Shown: positions 47,543 through 57,656, numbered from the stretch's first letter. The stretch is 64,000 bases of DNA from Lachnospiraceae bacterium GAM79 (GCA_020735665.1 CP085928.1:1652501-1716500); one strand, 5' to 3'. Made by a program: numbers and translations. Notes: a model not told the origin generated them from the sequence alone.

Positions 47543-48268
47543 CTATTGCGTAGATCCTTTCAGTGTCACTTCATATCCTAATAAAATCCGGTCTGCGATA
47601 TCTTCACCTTCGATCATCCGAAATAGTGTCTCTCCGGCTGTTTTACCAAGTTCTTTTGGGTCATACTGTAATGATGTGATCGCTGGGCGGTTATTTTCAA
47701 ACAGGGCGCTGTTATAAAAAGAAGCAACCTTAATCTATTTCGGAACAGATATGTCTTCTTTTCTAAGCTTGTCCAGCACCCAGTTACAGATACCATCATC
47801 CATGCAGACAATACAGTCGACCATGTGGCGCATACTGTCTTCTACTGCCATCTCGACATTTGATCTGTCAACGCAATCCATATATACTTTCATATCTTCT
47901 ATCATAAGTCCGGCACCGGTAATACCTTGTTCAAAGCCTTCTCGCCTTGTCCGGTTGACTACATGATTGCTGTCCCCACCAATCAATGCAAATTTCTTCA
48001 TTCCCTTCATAATGAGAATGGAGGTTAATTCCCGGCAGGCTGCGATATGATCGTTATCGATCTGCGCAACATTCGGTTCTTCCGTGCTTCCAATCGCTAC
48101 AAATGGAAGATCCGTCTGTTTTAAATATTTGATTCTATCATCCCGGATCAGTGTCCGTCCAAGAATCAATCCATCAATCTTATGATTTTCAACTGCTCTC
48201 TGTAGTTGTGACATATCATCCATTGTATTCACTTGTTCTCTCTTAGTGTAGCGCAATGTTTTGCGCAA
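47543..48268 (-). pseudogene. Broken LacI-family regulator
   Basis: The sensor domain of a LacI regulator, missing the helix-turn-helix and the first strand of the core (the first recognisable residues are MSQLQRAVENHKIDGLILGRTL). The frame is cut by a TAG at 47735-47737 after EDISVPK and continues in the same frame with IKVASFYNSALFENNRPAITSLQYDP to the normal end EVTLKGSTQ at 47543. Thus both a 5' deletion and a nonsense change. The closest intact relatives would be maltose-type regulators, in keeping with the binding-protein fragment nearby and the operators. Confidence 0.85.
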
Positions 48269-48300
48269 CTCTTGTATTTAAACAAGCAACTTTTGCGCAA
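48251..48300 (-). promoter_or_regulatory. Two leftover operators TTGCGCAAAA-N2-TTGC
   Basis: TTGCGCAAAACATTGCGC (48251-48268) and TTGCGCAAAAGTTGC (48286-48300) on the minus strand, 17 bases apart. With the site at 47152 they define a consensus like the MalR operators of Gram-positive bacteria. They stand exactly where the 5' part of the broken LacI gene is missing. Confidence 0.5.
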
Positions 48301-48322
48301 TTTATCAATCATTTTTTAAATT

Positions 48323-49381
<1,059 letters not shown>

Positions 49382-49422
49382 CTAGTGTAACAGATTTTTT
49401 TTTATTTTTCAATTACTTTTTC

Positions 49423-49436
49423 AGTAAATCTTTACT
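49423..49436. promoter_or_regulatory. Inverted repeat AGTAAA-N2-TTTACT, candidate operator
   Basis: Perfect 6-base inverted repeat ten bases upstream of the galK -35. The half-site recurs as TTTACTAAA at 49453-49461 inside the promoter spacer and as TTTACTATA near 49361, close to the regulator start, as expected for a repressor that controls both genes. Confidence 0.55.
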
Positions 49437-49445
49437 AAAGTATTG

Positions 49446-49474
49446 TTGACATTTTACTAAACATATGTTATCCT
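49446..49474 (+). promoter_or_regulatory. Sigma-A promoter of the gal operon
   Basis: TTGACA (49446-49451), 17 bases, TATCCT (49469-49474). The leader is about 115 bases. Confidence 0.75.
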
Positions 49475-49594
49475 GTCACTATAAAGAACAAACAGACTTA
49501 GAAAAACAGACACATCTGTACAAGTAAACACACATTTACGCACCGTACAGATATAAGCACATCAATTATCATGTATGATCAGGAGGATAAACAT

Positions 49595-50875
49595 ATGAAA
49601 CATGCATCTGAACTAATAAAAGACTTTGAATCAGAACAGTACAATGAATTATTAACCGATATCTATGTCGATGAGCATCTGCTCGCTTATCAGAATGGCA
49701 GATATATCGCCGCTCTTCAGGAATTCATCAAAGATTTCGGAGACACAGAGGTATCTATCTTCTCCGCTCCGGGCAGAAGTGAAGTAGGTGGAAATCATAC
49801 TGATCATCAGCACGGTCAGGTACTTGCCGCATCTATCAATCTGGATGCGATTGCCATCGTTGCAAAGACTTCCGATGATAAGATCCAGGTTATCTCAGAC
49901 GGATATGATCTCATTACAATCGACACATCCGACCTCTCTCTTGTAGAAAGTGAAAAAGAAACAACAATGGCTCTGATCAAGGGTGTTGCTGCCGGATTAA
50001 AGGAACGCGGACACGCTGTTGGCGGCTTCAAAGCATATATCACCAGTGATGTACTGATCGGTGCCGGTCTTTCATCTTCTGCAGCATTCGAAACAATCAT
50101 CGGAACCATCCTGTCGGGACTTTATAATAATGGTTCCGTATCTGCAATCGAGATTGCGATCATCGGCCAGTATGCAGAAAATGTATACTTCGGAAAGCCT
50201 TGCGGTCTGATGGATCAGATGGCATCTTCCGTCGGAAATCTTGTACATATCGACTTTGCAGATCCGGCCGATCCTATTGTTGAAAAGATCGACTTTGATA
50301 TGGCAAAGAGCGGTTACAGTCTCTGTATCACTGATACAAAGGGCTCCCATGTAGATCTGACTGCTGACTATGCTGCAGTTCCTGCCGAGATGTGTGCCGT
50401 TGCGGAGATGCTTGGCAAACCGGTATTAAACGAATTAAGTGAACAGGATATCATCGACCACATGACTGATATCCGCACCAAACTCGGCGACCGTTACCTG
50501 CTTCGTGCCCTTCACTATTTTGAAGAAGTAAAACGGGTAGAAATTCAGGCTGCTTCCCTGAAAAAAGGTGATATGCCGGCATTTCTCGCGGCTGTTAAAG
50601 CATCCGGCGATTCTTCTTTCAAATATTTGCAGAACGTATATACAAATAAAGACATTCAGGCTCAGAATGTATCTGTTGCTCTGGCTGTCAGTGATATCAC
50701 ACTTGGAAGCCACGGAGTAAGCCGTGTTCACGGCGGTGGTTTTGCCGGAACCATTCAGGCATTTGTAGAAAATGACACTGTTGAAACTTATCGTCAGGCT
50801 ATGGATCATGTATTTGGCGAAGGCTCCTGTCATGTACTGAAGATCCGCAAATACGGCGGTATGCAGGTACTGTAA
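49595..50875 (+). CDS. galK: Galactokinase
   Basis: 426 residues. GHMP kinase signatures: SAPGRSEVGGNHTDHQHG (galactose-binding, residues about 50-67), VLIGAGLSSSAAFE (ATP loop) and HGGGFAGTIQAFV near the C-terminus. Phosphorylates galactose at C1 for the Leloir pathway. The ATG at 49595 has AGGAGG eight bases upstream; an ATG at 49571 is ahead of that ribosome site. First gene of the galK-galT operon; galE is not nearby. Confidence 0.95.
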   Translation: MKHASELIKDFESEQYNELLTDIYVDEHLLAYQNGRYIAALQEFIKDFGDTEVSIFSAPGRSEVGGNHTDHQHGQVLAASINLDAIAIVAKTSDDKIQVISDGYDLITIDTSDLSLVESEKETTMALIKGVAAGLKERGHAVGGFKAYITSDVLIGAGLSSSAAFETIIGTILSGLYNNGSVSAIEIAIIGQYAENVYFGKPCGLMDQMASSVGNLVHIDFADPADPIVEKIDFDMAKSGYSLCITDTKGSHVDLTADYAAVPAEMCAVAEMLGKPVLNELSEQDIIDHMTDIRTKLGDRYLLRALHYFEEVKRVEIQAASLKKGDMPAFLAAVKASGDSSFKYLQNVYTNKDIQAQNVSVALAVSDITLGSHGVSRVHGGGFAGTIQAFVENDTVETYRQAMDHVFGEGSCHVLKIRKYGGMQVL

Positions 50876-50887
50876 AACAGACGACAT

Positions 50888-51116
50888 GATATAATGAACG
50901 CAAAATTACTTGCTTGCAAGGGGCTGATTTTGCGGAATGCATTGAGTGAGCTAAGCTCACGATATAATGAACGCAAAATCACTTGCTTGCAAGAGGGCTG
51001 ATTTTGCGGAATGCATAGAATGTGCGAAGCACATGATATAATGAACGCAAAATTATTTGCTCGCAAGGATGCTGATTTTGCGGAATGCATTGAGTGAGCT
51101 ATGCTCACGATATAAT
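50888..51116. repeat. Three tandem copies of a 73-74 bp palindromic repeat
   Basis: Units 50888-50960, 50961-51034 and 51035-51108, plus a partial GATATAAT at 51109-51116. Each unit begins GATATAATGAACGCAAAAT and holds three nested pairs: CGCAAAATCA / TGATTTTGCG, CTTGC / GCAAG, and a terminal GTGAGC-type hairpin. The units differ by paired changes (GTGAGCTAAGCTCAC versus TGTGCGAAGCACA), so pairing is kept. The array fills the 267 bases between galK and galT. Every unit also carries a TATAAT. Confidence 0.85.
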
Positions 51117-51142
51117 AACAAATTTTATGGGAGGTTACGATT

Positions 51143-52630
51143 ATGATAGAAACATATATCAAAGAATTAGTTACTTATGGTTTAAATAAAGGACTCGTAG
51201 ATCCCGCAGACGAAATATATGTTACAAACCGTCTGTTAGAGTTATTCGACATTCAGGAATACACCGAACCGGCCGAGATCCCATCCCGTCCGCTCGTTGA
51301 TATCCTAAACGATATGTTAGATTATGCATACCGGCATAAACTGATGGAGGATGACACGATCACAAACCGTGATCTTTTCGATACAAAGATCATGGGTATG
51401 CTCACTCCTGCTCCATCCGTTGTACGGAAAATATTTGCTGATAAATATGCTGTATCCCCAAAGAAAGCAACGGATTATTATTATGCTTTCAGCAAGGCTA
51501 CAAACTATATTCGTGAAGACCGTATCGCAAAGGATGAAAAATGGGTTACGGAAACGGAATACGGTCCGATCGATATTACGATCAATCTGTCCAAGCCGGA
51601 GAAGGATCCAAGAGATATCGCAAAAGCCGGAAAGGCAAAGAAATCCGGTTATCCAGCCTGTCTGCTCTGCCGTGAAAACGAAGGCTATGCCGGACATTTC
51701 TCACATCCTGCAAGGCAGAATCACAGAATCATGCCTATCACCTTAGATGGACAGGCATATTTTTTACAGTACTCCCCTTATGTATACTATAACGAGCACT
51801 GTATCATCTTTAATGCTAACCATACTCCAATGAAGATCGACCATGCCGCATTCGTGAAGCTGCTTGATTTTGTCCGACTGTTTCCTCACTATACAGCCGG
51901 ATCCAATGCCGATCTTCCGATCGTTGGCGGTTCCATTTTAAGCCATGACCATTTTCAGGGTGGCGGCTATACATTTGCAATGGCAAAGGCTCCATATGAA
52001 TCAAACTTTACCTTACCTGGTTACGAAGACCTGACAGCCGGTATCGTCAAATGGCCTATGTCTGTTATCCGTCTTCAGGGTTCCGATCCTGCACGTATCG
52101 CAGATGCAGCAGATCACATCCTGACAGCATGGAGAAATTATACGGACGAAGCTGCTTATATCTACGCTTACACAGATGATACTCCACATAACACAATTAC
52201 TCCTATCGCAAGAATGCATGGAGATCTGTTTGAACTGGATCTGGTACTTCGTAACAATATCACAACCGAAGAATGTCCGATGGGACTCTACCATCCACAT
52301 AGCCAGTATCATCATATTAAAAAAGAAAACATCGGTCTGATCGAGGTTATGGGTCTGGCTGTTCTTCCTGCAAGATTAAAAGGCGAAATGGCAGAGCTTG
52401 AGGATGCAATATTAAACCACAAGGACATCCGCGCAAATGAAACCATCGAAAAACATGCAGATTGGGTAGATGAATGGATCGGAGCTTATGACATTACTCA
52501 GGAAAATATCCATGGAATCATCCAGAACGAGATCGGCAAGGTATTCTCAAAAGTTCTGGAATGCTCCGGTGTATACAAAAATACCACAGAAGGCAGAGAA
52601 GCATTCATGCGCTTTATAAATACCCTTTAA
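51143..52630 (+). CDS. galT: UDP-glucose--hexose-1-phosphate uridylyltransferase (class 2)
   Basis: 495 residues, the length of the Firmicute-type GalT rather than the 350-residue HIT-type. PACLLCRENEGYAGHFSHPARQNHRIMP and GGSILSHDHFQGG hold the substrate and catalytic His residues. Exchanges galactose 1-phosphate with UDP-glucose. GGGAGG precedes the ATG. Cotranscribed with galK through the tandem-repeat array. Confidence 0.95.
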   Translation: MIETYIKELVTYGLNKGLVDPADEIYVTNRLLELFDIQEYTEPAEIPSRPLVDILNDMLDYAYRHKLMEDDTITNRDLFDTKIMGMLTPAPSVVRKIFADKYAVSPKKATDYYYAFSKATNYIREDRIAKDEKWVTETEYGPIDITINLSKPEKDPRDIAKAGKAKKSGYPACLLCRENEGYAGHFSHPARQNHRIMPITLDGQAYFLQYSPYVYYNEHCIIFNANHTPMKIDHAAFVKLLDFVRLFPHYTAGSNADLPIVGGSILSHDHFQGGGYTFAMAKAPYESNFTLPGYEDLTAGIVKWPMSVIRLQGSDPARIADAADHILTAWRNYTDEAAYIYAYTDDTPHNTITPIARMHGDLFELDLVLRNNITTEECPMGLYHPHSQYHHIKKENIGLIEVMGLAVLPARLKGEMAELEDAILNHKDIRANETIEKHADWVDEWIGAYDITQENIHGIIQNEIGKVFSKVLECSGVYKNTTEGREAFMRFINTL

Positions 52631-52682
52631 ATCCTGCTCCGCTTCCTAATACCAAATATATATGGGATTTTCTTCCCGCATG

Positions 52683-52708
52683 GTCGGGCAGACCAATGTC
52701 TGTCCGAT
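52683..52708 (+). terminator. Hairpin after galT
   Basis: CGGGCAGAC / GTCTGTCCG with loop CAAT, followed by ATCAATTTTA. Moderate terminator, 53 bases past the galT stop. Confidence 0.5.
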
Positions 52709-52952
52709 CAATTTTATGTCTGCGCAGGCACTACGGCAAACAGGAGTACTGTGTAAATGACTCGTTTCGATTTCTATAAACTGCATATATCTGATTCGCA
52801 AATATTCCTGTGCTAACTCGCCTGACGGCTCAAACAAGCACCCATATTTGCTGATATATGCAATTTATTACGAAATCTTCGCTTGATGTCATTTGGCACA
52901 GTACTCCTGTTTGCCGTAGTGCCTGCGCAGACATAGGTTGGTCGTAGGACAA
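52699..52952. repeat. Foldback element B4, with 39-base perfect arms
   Basis: Positions 52715-52753 and 52897-52935 are perfect inverted copies of 39 bases (beginning TATGTCTGCGCAGGC); weaker pairing continues outward for about 16 bases. Core: GACTCGTTTCGATTTC and CGAAATCTTCGCTTGATGTCAT; apical hairpin 52810-52841 GTGCT / AGCAC, GCC / GGC; next helix GCAAATAT (52798-52805) / ATATTTGC (52844-52851). Same orientation as B2. Confidence 0.85.
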
Positions 52953-52954
52953 AC

Positions 52955-53001
52955 AAAATCCTCCGGGAACGGATCGTCTTGATCCATTCCCGGAGGATTT
53001 C
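52955..53001. terminator. Strong bidirectional terminator
   Basis: AAATCCTCCGGGAA-GGATC and GATCC-TTCCCGGAGGATTT form a 20-bp stem with one mismatch and a five-base loop. It serves the YerC-like gene (16 bases past its stop) and whatever crosses from galT. Confidence 0.9.
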
Positions 53002-53016
53002 CTGTTTTATATGTTG

Positions 53017-53328
53017 TTATTCCGAATCTTTCTTCTCTTTATCCAGATTCATTCTGCTGAATACAAGTTCATAACCATCTTTACCATAATTAAGAGATCT
53101 GTTTACTCTGCTGATCGTTGCTGTCGATGCGCCGGTCTTCTCGGCAACTTCCAGATAAGTATTATCCTCTTTTAACATCTTCGCAACCGCAAATCTCTGG
53201 GCTATGGACAACAATTCATTTACCGTACAAACATCTTCAAAGAAATTAAAACATTCCTCCTCTGTCTCCAATGTCAGTATTGCTTCAAACAGATCACGGA
53301 CTGCTTCTGTATGCACTGTCTTTCCCAT
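53017..53328 (-). CDS. YerC/YecD TrpR-like regulator
   Basis: 103 residues. The whole protein matches the YerC/YecD family of TrpR-related DNA-binding proteins: RDLFEAILTLETEEECFNFFEDVCTVNELLSIAQR and the HTH YLEVAEKTGASTATISRVNRSL. Members are small regulators of unclear target in Firmicutes. AGGAG lies eight bases upstream of the ATG. Single gene. Confidence 0.9.
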   Translation of the reverse strand: MGKTVHTEAVRDLFEAILTLETEEECFNFFEDVCTVNELLSIAQRFAVAKMLKEDNTYLEVAEKTGASTATISRVNRSLNYGKDGYELVFSRMNLDKEKKDSE

Positions 53329-53430
53329 AACTCATACTCCTTTGCCACTCTTATGCTGTGAAAATCCGGATCATCCTCAGACTTTCATGCACTTTTACAA
53401 TCTAAAGTATTAATATGATAACTCAATTTC

Positions 53431-54897
53431 TTATAATTTGCAATCTTTTTTGATCCAGACCGCAAGTCCCTGACGGTTTACATAGAATTCGCCACAGCCT
53501 TCTTCATCGATACGGATATCATACTTTGCATTTCCCATTACATCTGCGAAATGGCAGCCTGCGAACTGTCTGCCGACATACATACGCTTTGTTCCGCCGG
53601 TCCCATCTGACATAATAACTGCCAGACCGGAATTCTCATGCTCTGCATCTCCTTCTCTGGTGAAGCCGACAACATCCGGATGATCAAAGTAGTCATGCTG
53701 TGTTCCGTATGCATATTTCTTACGAAGCTTTAACAGCTTGTTCATAACCGTCTTTCTGGACTTGATCTTAGCCGCAGGAATGCCTTCATAATCACCCATG
53801 AACATACAAGGATATCCCTGTTCTCTTAATAAGATAATCGCATATGCCAGTGGTTTAAACCACTCTGCTACAGCAGATTCCAGCACACCGCCCGGCTGTG
53901 ATTCATGATTCTCTACAAATGTAACTGCCTTTGCAGGATTGCTCATCATCATGGAACCATCCAGTAACCGGCTCAGATCATATTCTCCTTCTGCAACTGA
54001 TGCATCATGGAAACTGAAATGCAGCGGCACATCAAACATAGATGGCTGATTGTCCGCAGACGCAATGTAATCATTGATATAGTCACATCTCCAGTGCCAG
54101 AAGTCTCCTACCGTAAAGATCTCTTTTTCTTCTTCTCCGGCATTCGAAGCAGCTTCTGCAAAGTCTCTGATGAACCATCCCGGAACCTTCTCTGCTTCCT
54201 GAAAACGGAATCCGTCCACTCCGGTCACATCCTCATACCACTTTGCCCATGTCATTAATTCATCATATACTTCCTGATTATACAGATCAAGTTCACTGCC
54301 AATGATGTAATCATACTTGCTGAGTTTATATTTCTTCTCCGCTTCTTCCTCTGTCATACCTGACAGCTCGCAGACACGTTTCTTAAAATCATCCTGTTGC
54401 CAGTCAATTCCGGCAAAATGATTCCAATTCCATTTGAACTTAGAATACTTACTTCTTCTGCCCGCGAAGGTGAACTTCGACAAGGCTCCTACTATCTTTT
54501 TATTACCGATCATCTGTGGAATATCCTTGGCATTAAAATCCGCTGCCGTAACCTTCTCCACAGAATCTGCACCTAACTTCTGTCTGACTGCAATATCTGC
54601 ATATACATTGATTCCCTGTGCCTTCATCGCGTCAATTGCTTCCAGATATTCTTTCTTTGTACCATATCTGGTTCCAACCGACCCTTTCTGGTTAAATTCC
54701 CCCAGATCATACAGATCATATGGCGCATAACCCATATCTTCTTTTCCCGCTGCCCCTTTAGTTGCAGGCGGAAACCATACTGCTGTTGCACCGATTTTCT
54801 TCAATGTCACTGCATCTTTTGCTGCTTTTGCCCATAATGTCTGATCAGCAGGTGTATTTGCATTAAAATACTGCACTAACAGCCCATTATCTTTCAT
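53431..54897 (-). CDS. GH13 amylase-fold protein with altered catalytic residues
   Basis: 488 residues, full GH13 subfamily 5 length, no signal peptide, so cytosolic. Overall similarity to intracellular alpha-amylases is clear (MGYAPYDLYDLGEFNQKGSV, FKWNWNHFAGIDWQ). All four conserved regions are changed: region I reads DIAVRQK (usual DVVLNHK), region II GFRFQEAEK (usual GFRLDAVKH, nucleophile Asp now Gln233), region III FTVGDFW (acid/base Glu now Asp265), region IV FVENHES (usual FVDNHDT, Asp now Glu332). The frame is intact with a good ribosome site (GGAGGTAGCAAG). A pseudoenzyme that binds glucan, or a new activity, seems more likely than decay. Last gene of the glnA-dapF-dapL run. Confidence 0.85.
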   Translation of the reverse strand: MKDNGLLVQYFNANTPADQTLWAKAAKDAVTLKKIGATAVWFPPATKGAAGKEDMGYAPYDLYDLGEFNQKGSVGTRYGTKKEYLEAIDAMKAQGINVYADIAVRQKLGADSVEKVTAADFNAKDIPQMIGNKKIVGALSKFTFAGRRSKYSKFKWNWNHFAGIDWQQDDFKKRVCELSGMTEEEAEKKYKLSKYDYIIGSELDLYNQEVYDELMTWAKWYEDVTGVDGFRFQEAEKVPGWFIRDFAEAASNAGEEEKEIFTVGDFWHWRCDYINDYIASADNQPSMFDVPLHFSFHDASVAEGEYDLSRLLDGSMMMSNPAKAVTFVENHESQPGGVLESAVAEWFKPLAYAIILLREQGYPCMFMGDYEGIPAAKIKSRKTVMNKLLKLRKKYAYGTQHDYFDHPDVVGFTREGDAEHENSGLAVIMSDGTGGTKRMYVGRQFAGCHFADVMGNAKYDIRIDEEGCGEFYVNRQGLAVWIKKDCKL

Positions 54898-54938
54898 CTT
54901 GCTACCTCCACAATTATATAGTTAATTGCACCCCGCTA

Positions 54939-56156
54939 TTATAACGCTTTAATTCTCTCGATCGCTTCTACTGTATTCTCATATGTACCAAATGCTGTCA
55001 GTCTGAAATACCCTTCACCGCTCGGTCCAAAGCCTGATCCCGGTGTACCTACGACATTTGCATTTGCAAGCAGATAATCAAAGAACTCCCATGAAGTCAT
55101 CTTATCCGGTGTCTTTAACCAGATATATGGTGCATTCACGCCACCGGATACAGAATAGCCTGCTGCCTTTAATCCATCATAGATCACCTTGGCATTATTC
55201 ATATAATATGCGATCTGTGCCTTTGTCTGTGCCTTACCTTCTTCTGAATATACAGCTTCTCCTGCTGCCTGAACAATATATGGAGCACCATTGAACTTGG
55301 TTCCATGTCTTCTTGCCCATAAACCATGAAGTGCAACACCATTTGCATCCTTCAGATCCTTTGGCACAACTGTAAATCCAAGACGAGTTCCGGTAAATCC
55401 TGCATTCTTCGAAAAGCTTCGAAGCTCGATCGCACAGGTTCTTGCACCTTCACACTCGTAGATGGAATGTGGTACATCGTCTTCGCTGATATATGCTTCG
55501 TATGCTGCATCATAAATGATCACAGCTCCGATCTTATTTGCGTAGTCAACCCATTCCTGAAGCTGTGCTTTGCTGATGGTTGCTCCTGTCGGATTATTTG
55601 GGAAACACAGATAGATAATGTCCGGCTCCTCCTTCGGGAATTCCGGTGCAAATCCATTCTCCTCCAGACAAGGCATATAGATCACATCGCTCCAGAGTCC
55701 GGTCTCTTTATCATAAGTTCCGGTTCTGCCTGCCATTACATTTGAATCTACATAAACAGGATAAACAGGATCACATACAGCAATCTTGCTTTCCGGTGCA
55801 AAAATCTCCTGAATATTTGCAGAATCACTCTTTGCACCATCACTTACAAAGATCTCATCAGCAGAAATATCAACTCCATGGTCAATATAGTCATTCTTTA
55901 CGATGGTATTTCTTAAGAATTCATATCCAAGATCCGGTGCATAACCCTTAAATGTCTCTGCTACCGCCATCTCATCTACAGCCGAATGAAGTCTCTCAAT
56001 AATAGCAGGAGCAAGCGGCTGTGTTACATCTCCAATGCTCAAACGGATGATCTTCTTATCAGGATGTGCCGCACTGTACTCTCTCTGTTTCTTTGCTACT
56101 GTTGAAAATAAATAACTTCCCGGAAGCTTCAGATAATTCTCATTTGCCTTAAACAT
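54939..56156 (-). CDS. dapL: LL-diaminopimelate aminotransferase
   Basis: 405 residues. PLP enzyme of fold type I; the start FKANENYLKLPGSYLFSTVAKKQ is characteristic of DapL, FPNNPTGA binds the cofactor, and RSFSKNAGFTGTRLG holds the Schiff-base Lys. Converts tetrahydrodipicolinate directly to LL-diaminopimelate, the short lysine/peptidoglycan route. 11 bases after dapF, with AGGAGG. The next enzyme, the epimerase, is encoded immediately upstream. Confidence 0.96.
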   Translation of the reverse strand: MFKANENYLKLPGSYLFSTVAKKQREYSAAHPDKKIIRLSIGDVTQPLAPAIIERLHSAVDEMAVAETFKGYAPDLGYEFLRNTIVKNDYIDHGVDISADEIFVSDGAKSDSANIQEIFAPESKIAVCDPVYPVYVDSNVMAGRTGTYDKETGLWSDVIYMPCLEENGFAPEFPKEEPDIIYLCFPNNPTGATISKAQLQEWVDYANKIGAVIIYDAAYEAYISEDDVPHSIYECEGARTCAIELRSFSKNAGFTGTRLGFTVVPKDLKDANGVALHGLWARRHGTKFNGAPYIVQAAGEAVYSEEGKAQTKAQIAYYMNNAKVIYDGLKAAGYSVSGGVNAPYIWLKTPDKMTSWEFFDYLLANANVVGTPGSGFGPSGEGYFRLTAFGTYENTVEAIERIKAL

Positions 56157-56167
56157 GTCATTTCCTC

Positions 56168-57004
56168 CTAAAATCTGTCAGTCTCGCCGTCAAAAACTAC
56201 CCTGGCAGGACCTGTCATGTATACTTTATTGTTCTCTCTATCAAAGCGGATGATCAGATCGCCGCCTAATAATTTTACGGTTACCTCATCATCTGTCTTG
56301 CCATTTAATACACATGCAACGGCTGTTGCACATGCTCCGGTTCCGCATGCCAGTGTCTCTCCGGTTCCTCTCTCCCATACACGCATCTTTACAGTATGAC
56401 GGTCGATCACCTGAACAAACTCCGCATTCACACGGTTCGGAAATACTTCATGATGCTCGAATAACGGACCAGCTTCCTCCAACGGGAAATGTTCTGTATC
56501 GTCTACGAACATAACTGCATGTGGATTTCCCATGGATACACAGGTCATATGATAATCCACACCTGCTACTGTGATCTTCTCATCAATCACCTGCTCTTTA
56601 TCTGAACGCACAGGCACCTGATCTGCCTTGAGGATCGGTGCACCCATGTCAACTGTTACCATATCAACCTTGCCGTCCTTTATCACAAAATCCAGATATT
56701 TGATTCCGGCAAGTGTCTCTACAGATATCGACGTCTTATCGGTAAGTCCATAGTCATATACATACTTTCCTACACAACGGATACCATTTCCACACATCTC
56801 AGATCTGGAACCGTCTGCATTATACATATCCATTGTAAAATCTGCTTTATCGGATGGCTTAATCAGGATCACTCCATCACTTCCAACACCAAAATGCCGG
56901 TCACTCATGGCAATCGCCAGTTTCTCAGGATTTTCTACCTTCTCTGAAAAACAATTTATGTACACATAATCGTTTCCAAGACCTTCCATCTTTGTAAACT
57001 TCAT
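56168..57004 (-). CDS. dapF: Diaminopimelate epimerase
   Basis: 278 residues. Both catalytic cysteines are seen, in MCGNGIRC and [11 protein letters not shown]; the N-terminal [11 protein letters not shown] is typical. Interconverts LL- and meso-diaminopimelate for lysine and cell wall. AAGGAGG before the ATG, 13 bases downstream of the ANTAR gene. Confidence 0.96.
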   Translation of the reverse strand: MKFTKMEGLGNDYVYINCFSEKVENPEKLAIAMSDRHFGVGSDGVILIKPSDKADFTMDMYNADGSRSEMCGNGIRCVGKYVYDYGLTDKTSISVETLAGIKYLDFVIKDGKVDMVTVDMGAPILKADQVPVRSDKEQVIDEKITVAGVDYHMTCVSMGNPHAVMFVDDTEHFPLEEAGPLFEHHEVFPNRVNAEFVQVIDRHTVKMRVWERGTGETLACGTGACATAVACVLNGKTDDEVTVKLLGGDLIIRFDRENNKVYMTGPARVVFDGETDRF

Positions 57005-57016
57005 ATTCGTGCCTCC

Positions 57017-57568
57017 TTAAAACAGTGCTGTATGTTCCAGTATCATATATGCCATTTCAACAATATTGATACCATTATCCATGCTCTTTTTCTGCAGATA
57101 CCGATGAGCGCCCTGCTCATCAAATCCATTATCATCCATTAATTTCAGTTTTGCAGCCTTAATTACCTTTTTTTCTTCTTCTGTACGTTCCTTTGGTTTT
57201 GTCTTGCGTTTCTTACGCTCCCACAGAATATTTTCAACCATCAGTGAAACAGTATTGATAAAATCCTGTGTACGAAGTGGCATCGGCAGGCATGTAATTC
57301 CACTTTCTCTACACGCCTCGTAATGCACACGAGATGCAATCACAAGCATATCAAAATAATCCGGTATATTTGCCGCCAGCTCCGAAAATAACATATCCGG
57401 ATACTGGTATCCGCATATAATAAGACCATCATCACACGCATCTGCTGCCTGCGCCGCCTGTGCTCCGGTCGTACATACCTGAGTTACATTGATTCCATGT
57501 CGAACCAAAAGATTTTTTATGCTCTTTGCTTCTTCTATTTTTGCAAATAGTACAATTACATTTACCAA
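57017..57568 (-). CDS. ANTAR-domain RNA-binding regulator with degenerate receiver
   Basis: 183 residues. Residues 1-120 resemble a response regulator receiver, but the phospho-acceptor position reads LIICGYQ (around residue 52) with no Asp, so phosphorylation is not expected. The last 60 residues are an ANTAR domain (EEKKVIKAAKLKLMDDNGFDEQGAHRYLQKKSMDNGINIVEMAYMILE), which binds dual-hairpin RNAs to prevent termination. TTG start with AGAGG upstream. Sits between glnA and dapF. Proteins of this kind near glnA in Clostridia are thought to link nitrogen state to antitermination. The region 57569-57718 holds a hairpin (CACCCAT / ATGGGTG) just after glnA. Confidence 0.85.
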   Translation of the reverse strand: MVNVIVLFAKIEEAKSIKNLLVRHGINVTQVCTTGAQAAQAADACDDGLIICGYQYPDMLFSELAANIPDYFDMLVIASRVHYEACRESGITCLPMPLRTQDFINTVSLMVENILWERKKRKTKPKERTEEEKKVIKAAKLKLMDDNGFDEQGAHRYLQKKSMDNGINIVEMAYMILEHTALF

Positions 57569-57636
57569 AACAGCAACCTCTCACCCGACCAGTTTCAGTT
57601 CCTTATATTTTCATGGAACAAATTGATTCTATAATA

Positions 57637-57656
57637 TAGCAACACAGGCACCCATA
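57637..57656 (-). promoter_or_regulatory. Hairpin between glnA and the ANTAR gene
   Basis: CACCCAT and ATGGGTG (with adjoining CAGA / CCTG) form a stem with a two to four base loop, without a T run after it. It may end part of the transcripts or be a target of the ANTAR protein; its loop is too small for the six-base loop of known ANTAR targets. Confidence 0.35.

Noticed and set aside
47486-47581. 31-codon plus frame with a strong AGGAGG nine bases upstream
   Set aside because: It lies over the end of the broken LacI gene on the other strand and just after a terminator; no other support.
50888-51116. CRISPR array
   Set aside because: The units are whole 74-base repeats with no variable spacers, and no cas genes are present.
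50830-51162. 110-codon minus-strand frame over the gal repeat array
   Set aside because: Its repeated peptide comes from the triplicated 74-base unit; no ribosome site and it overlaps both gal genes.
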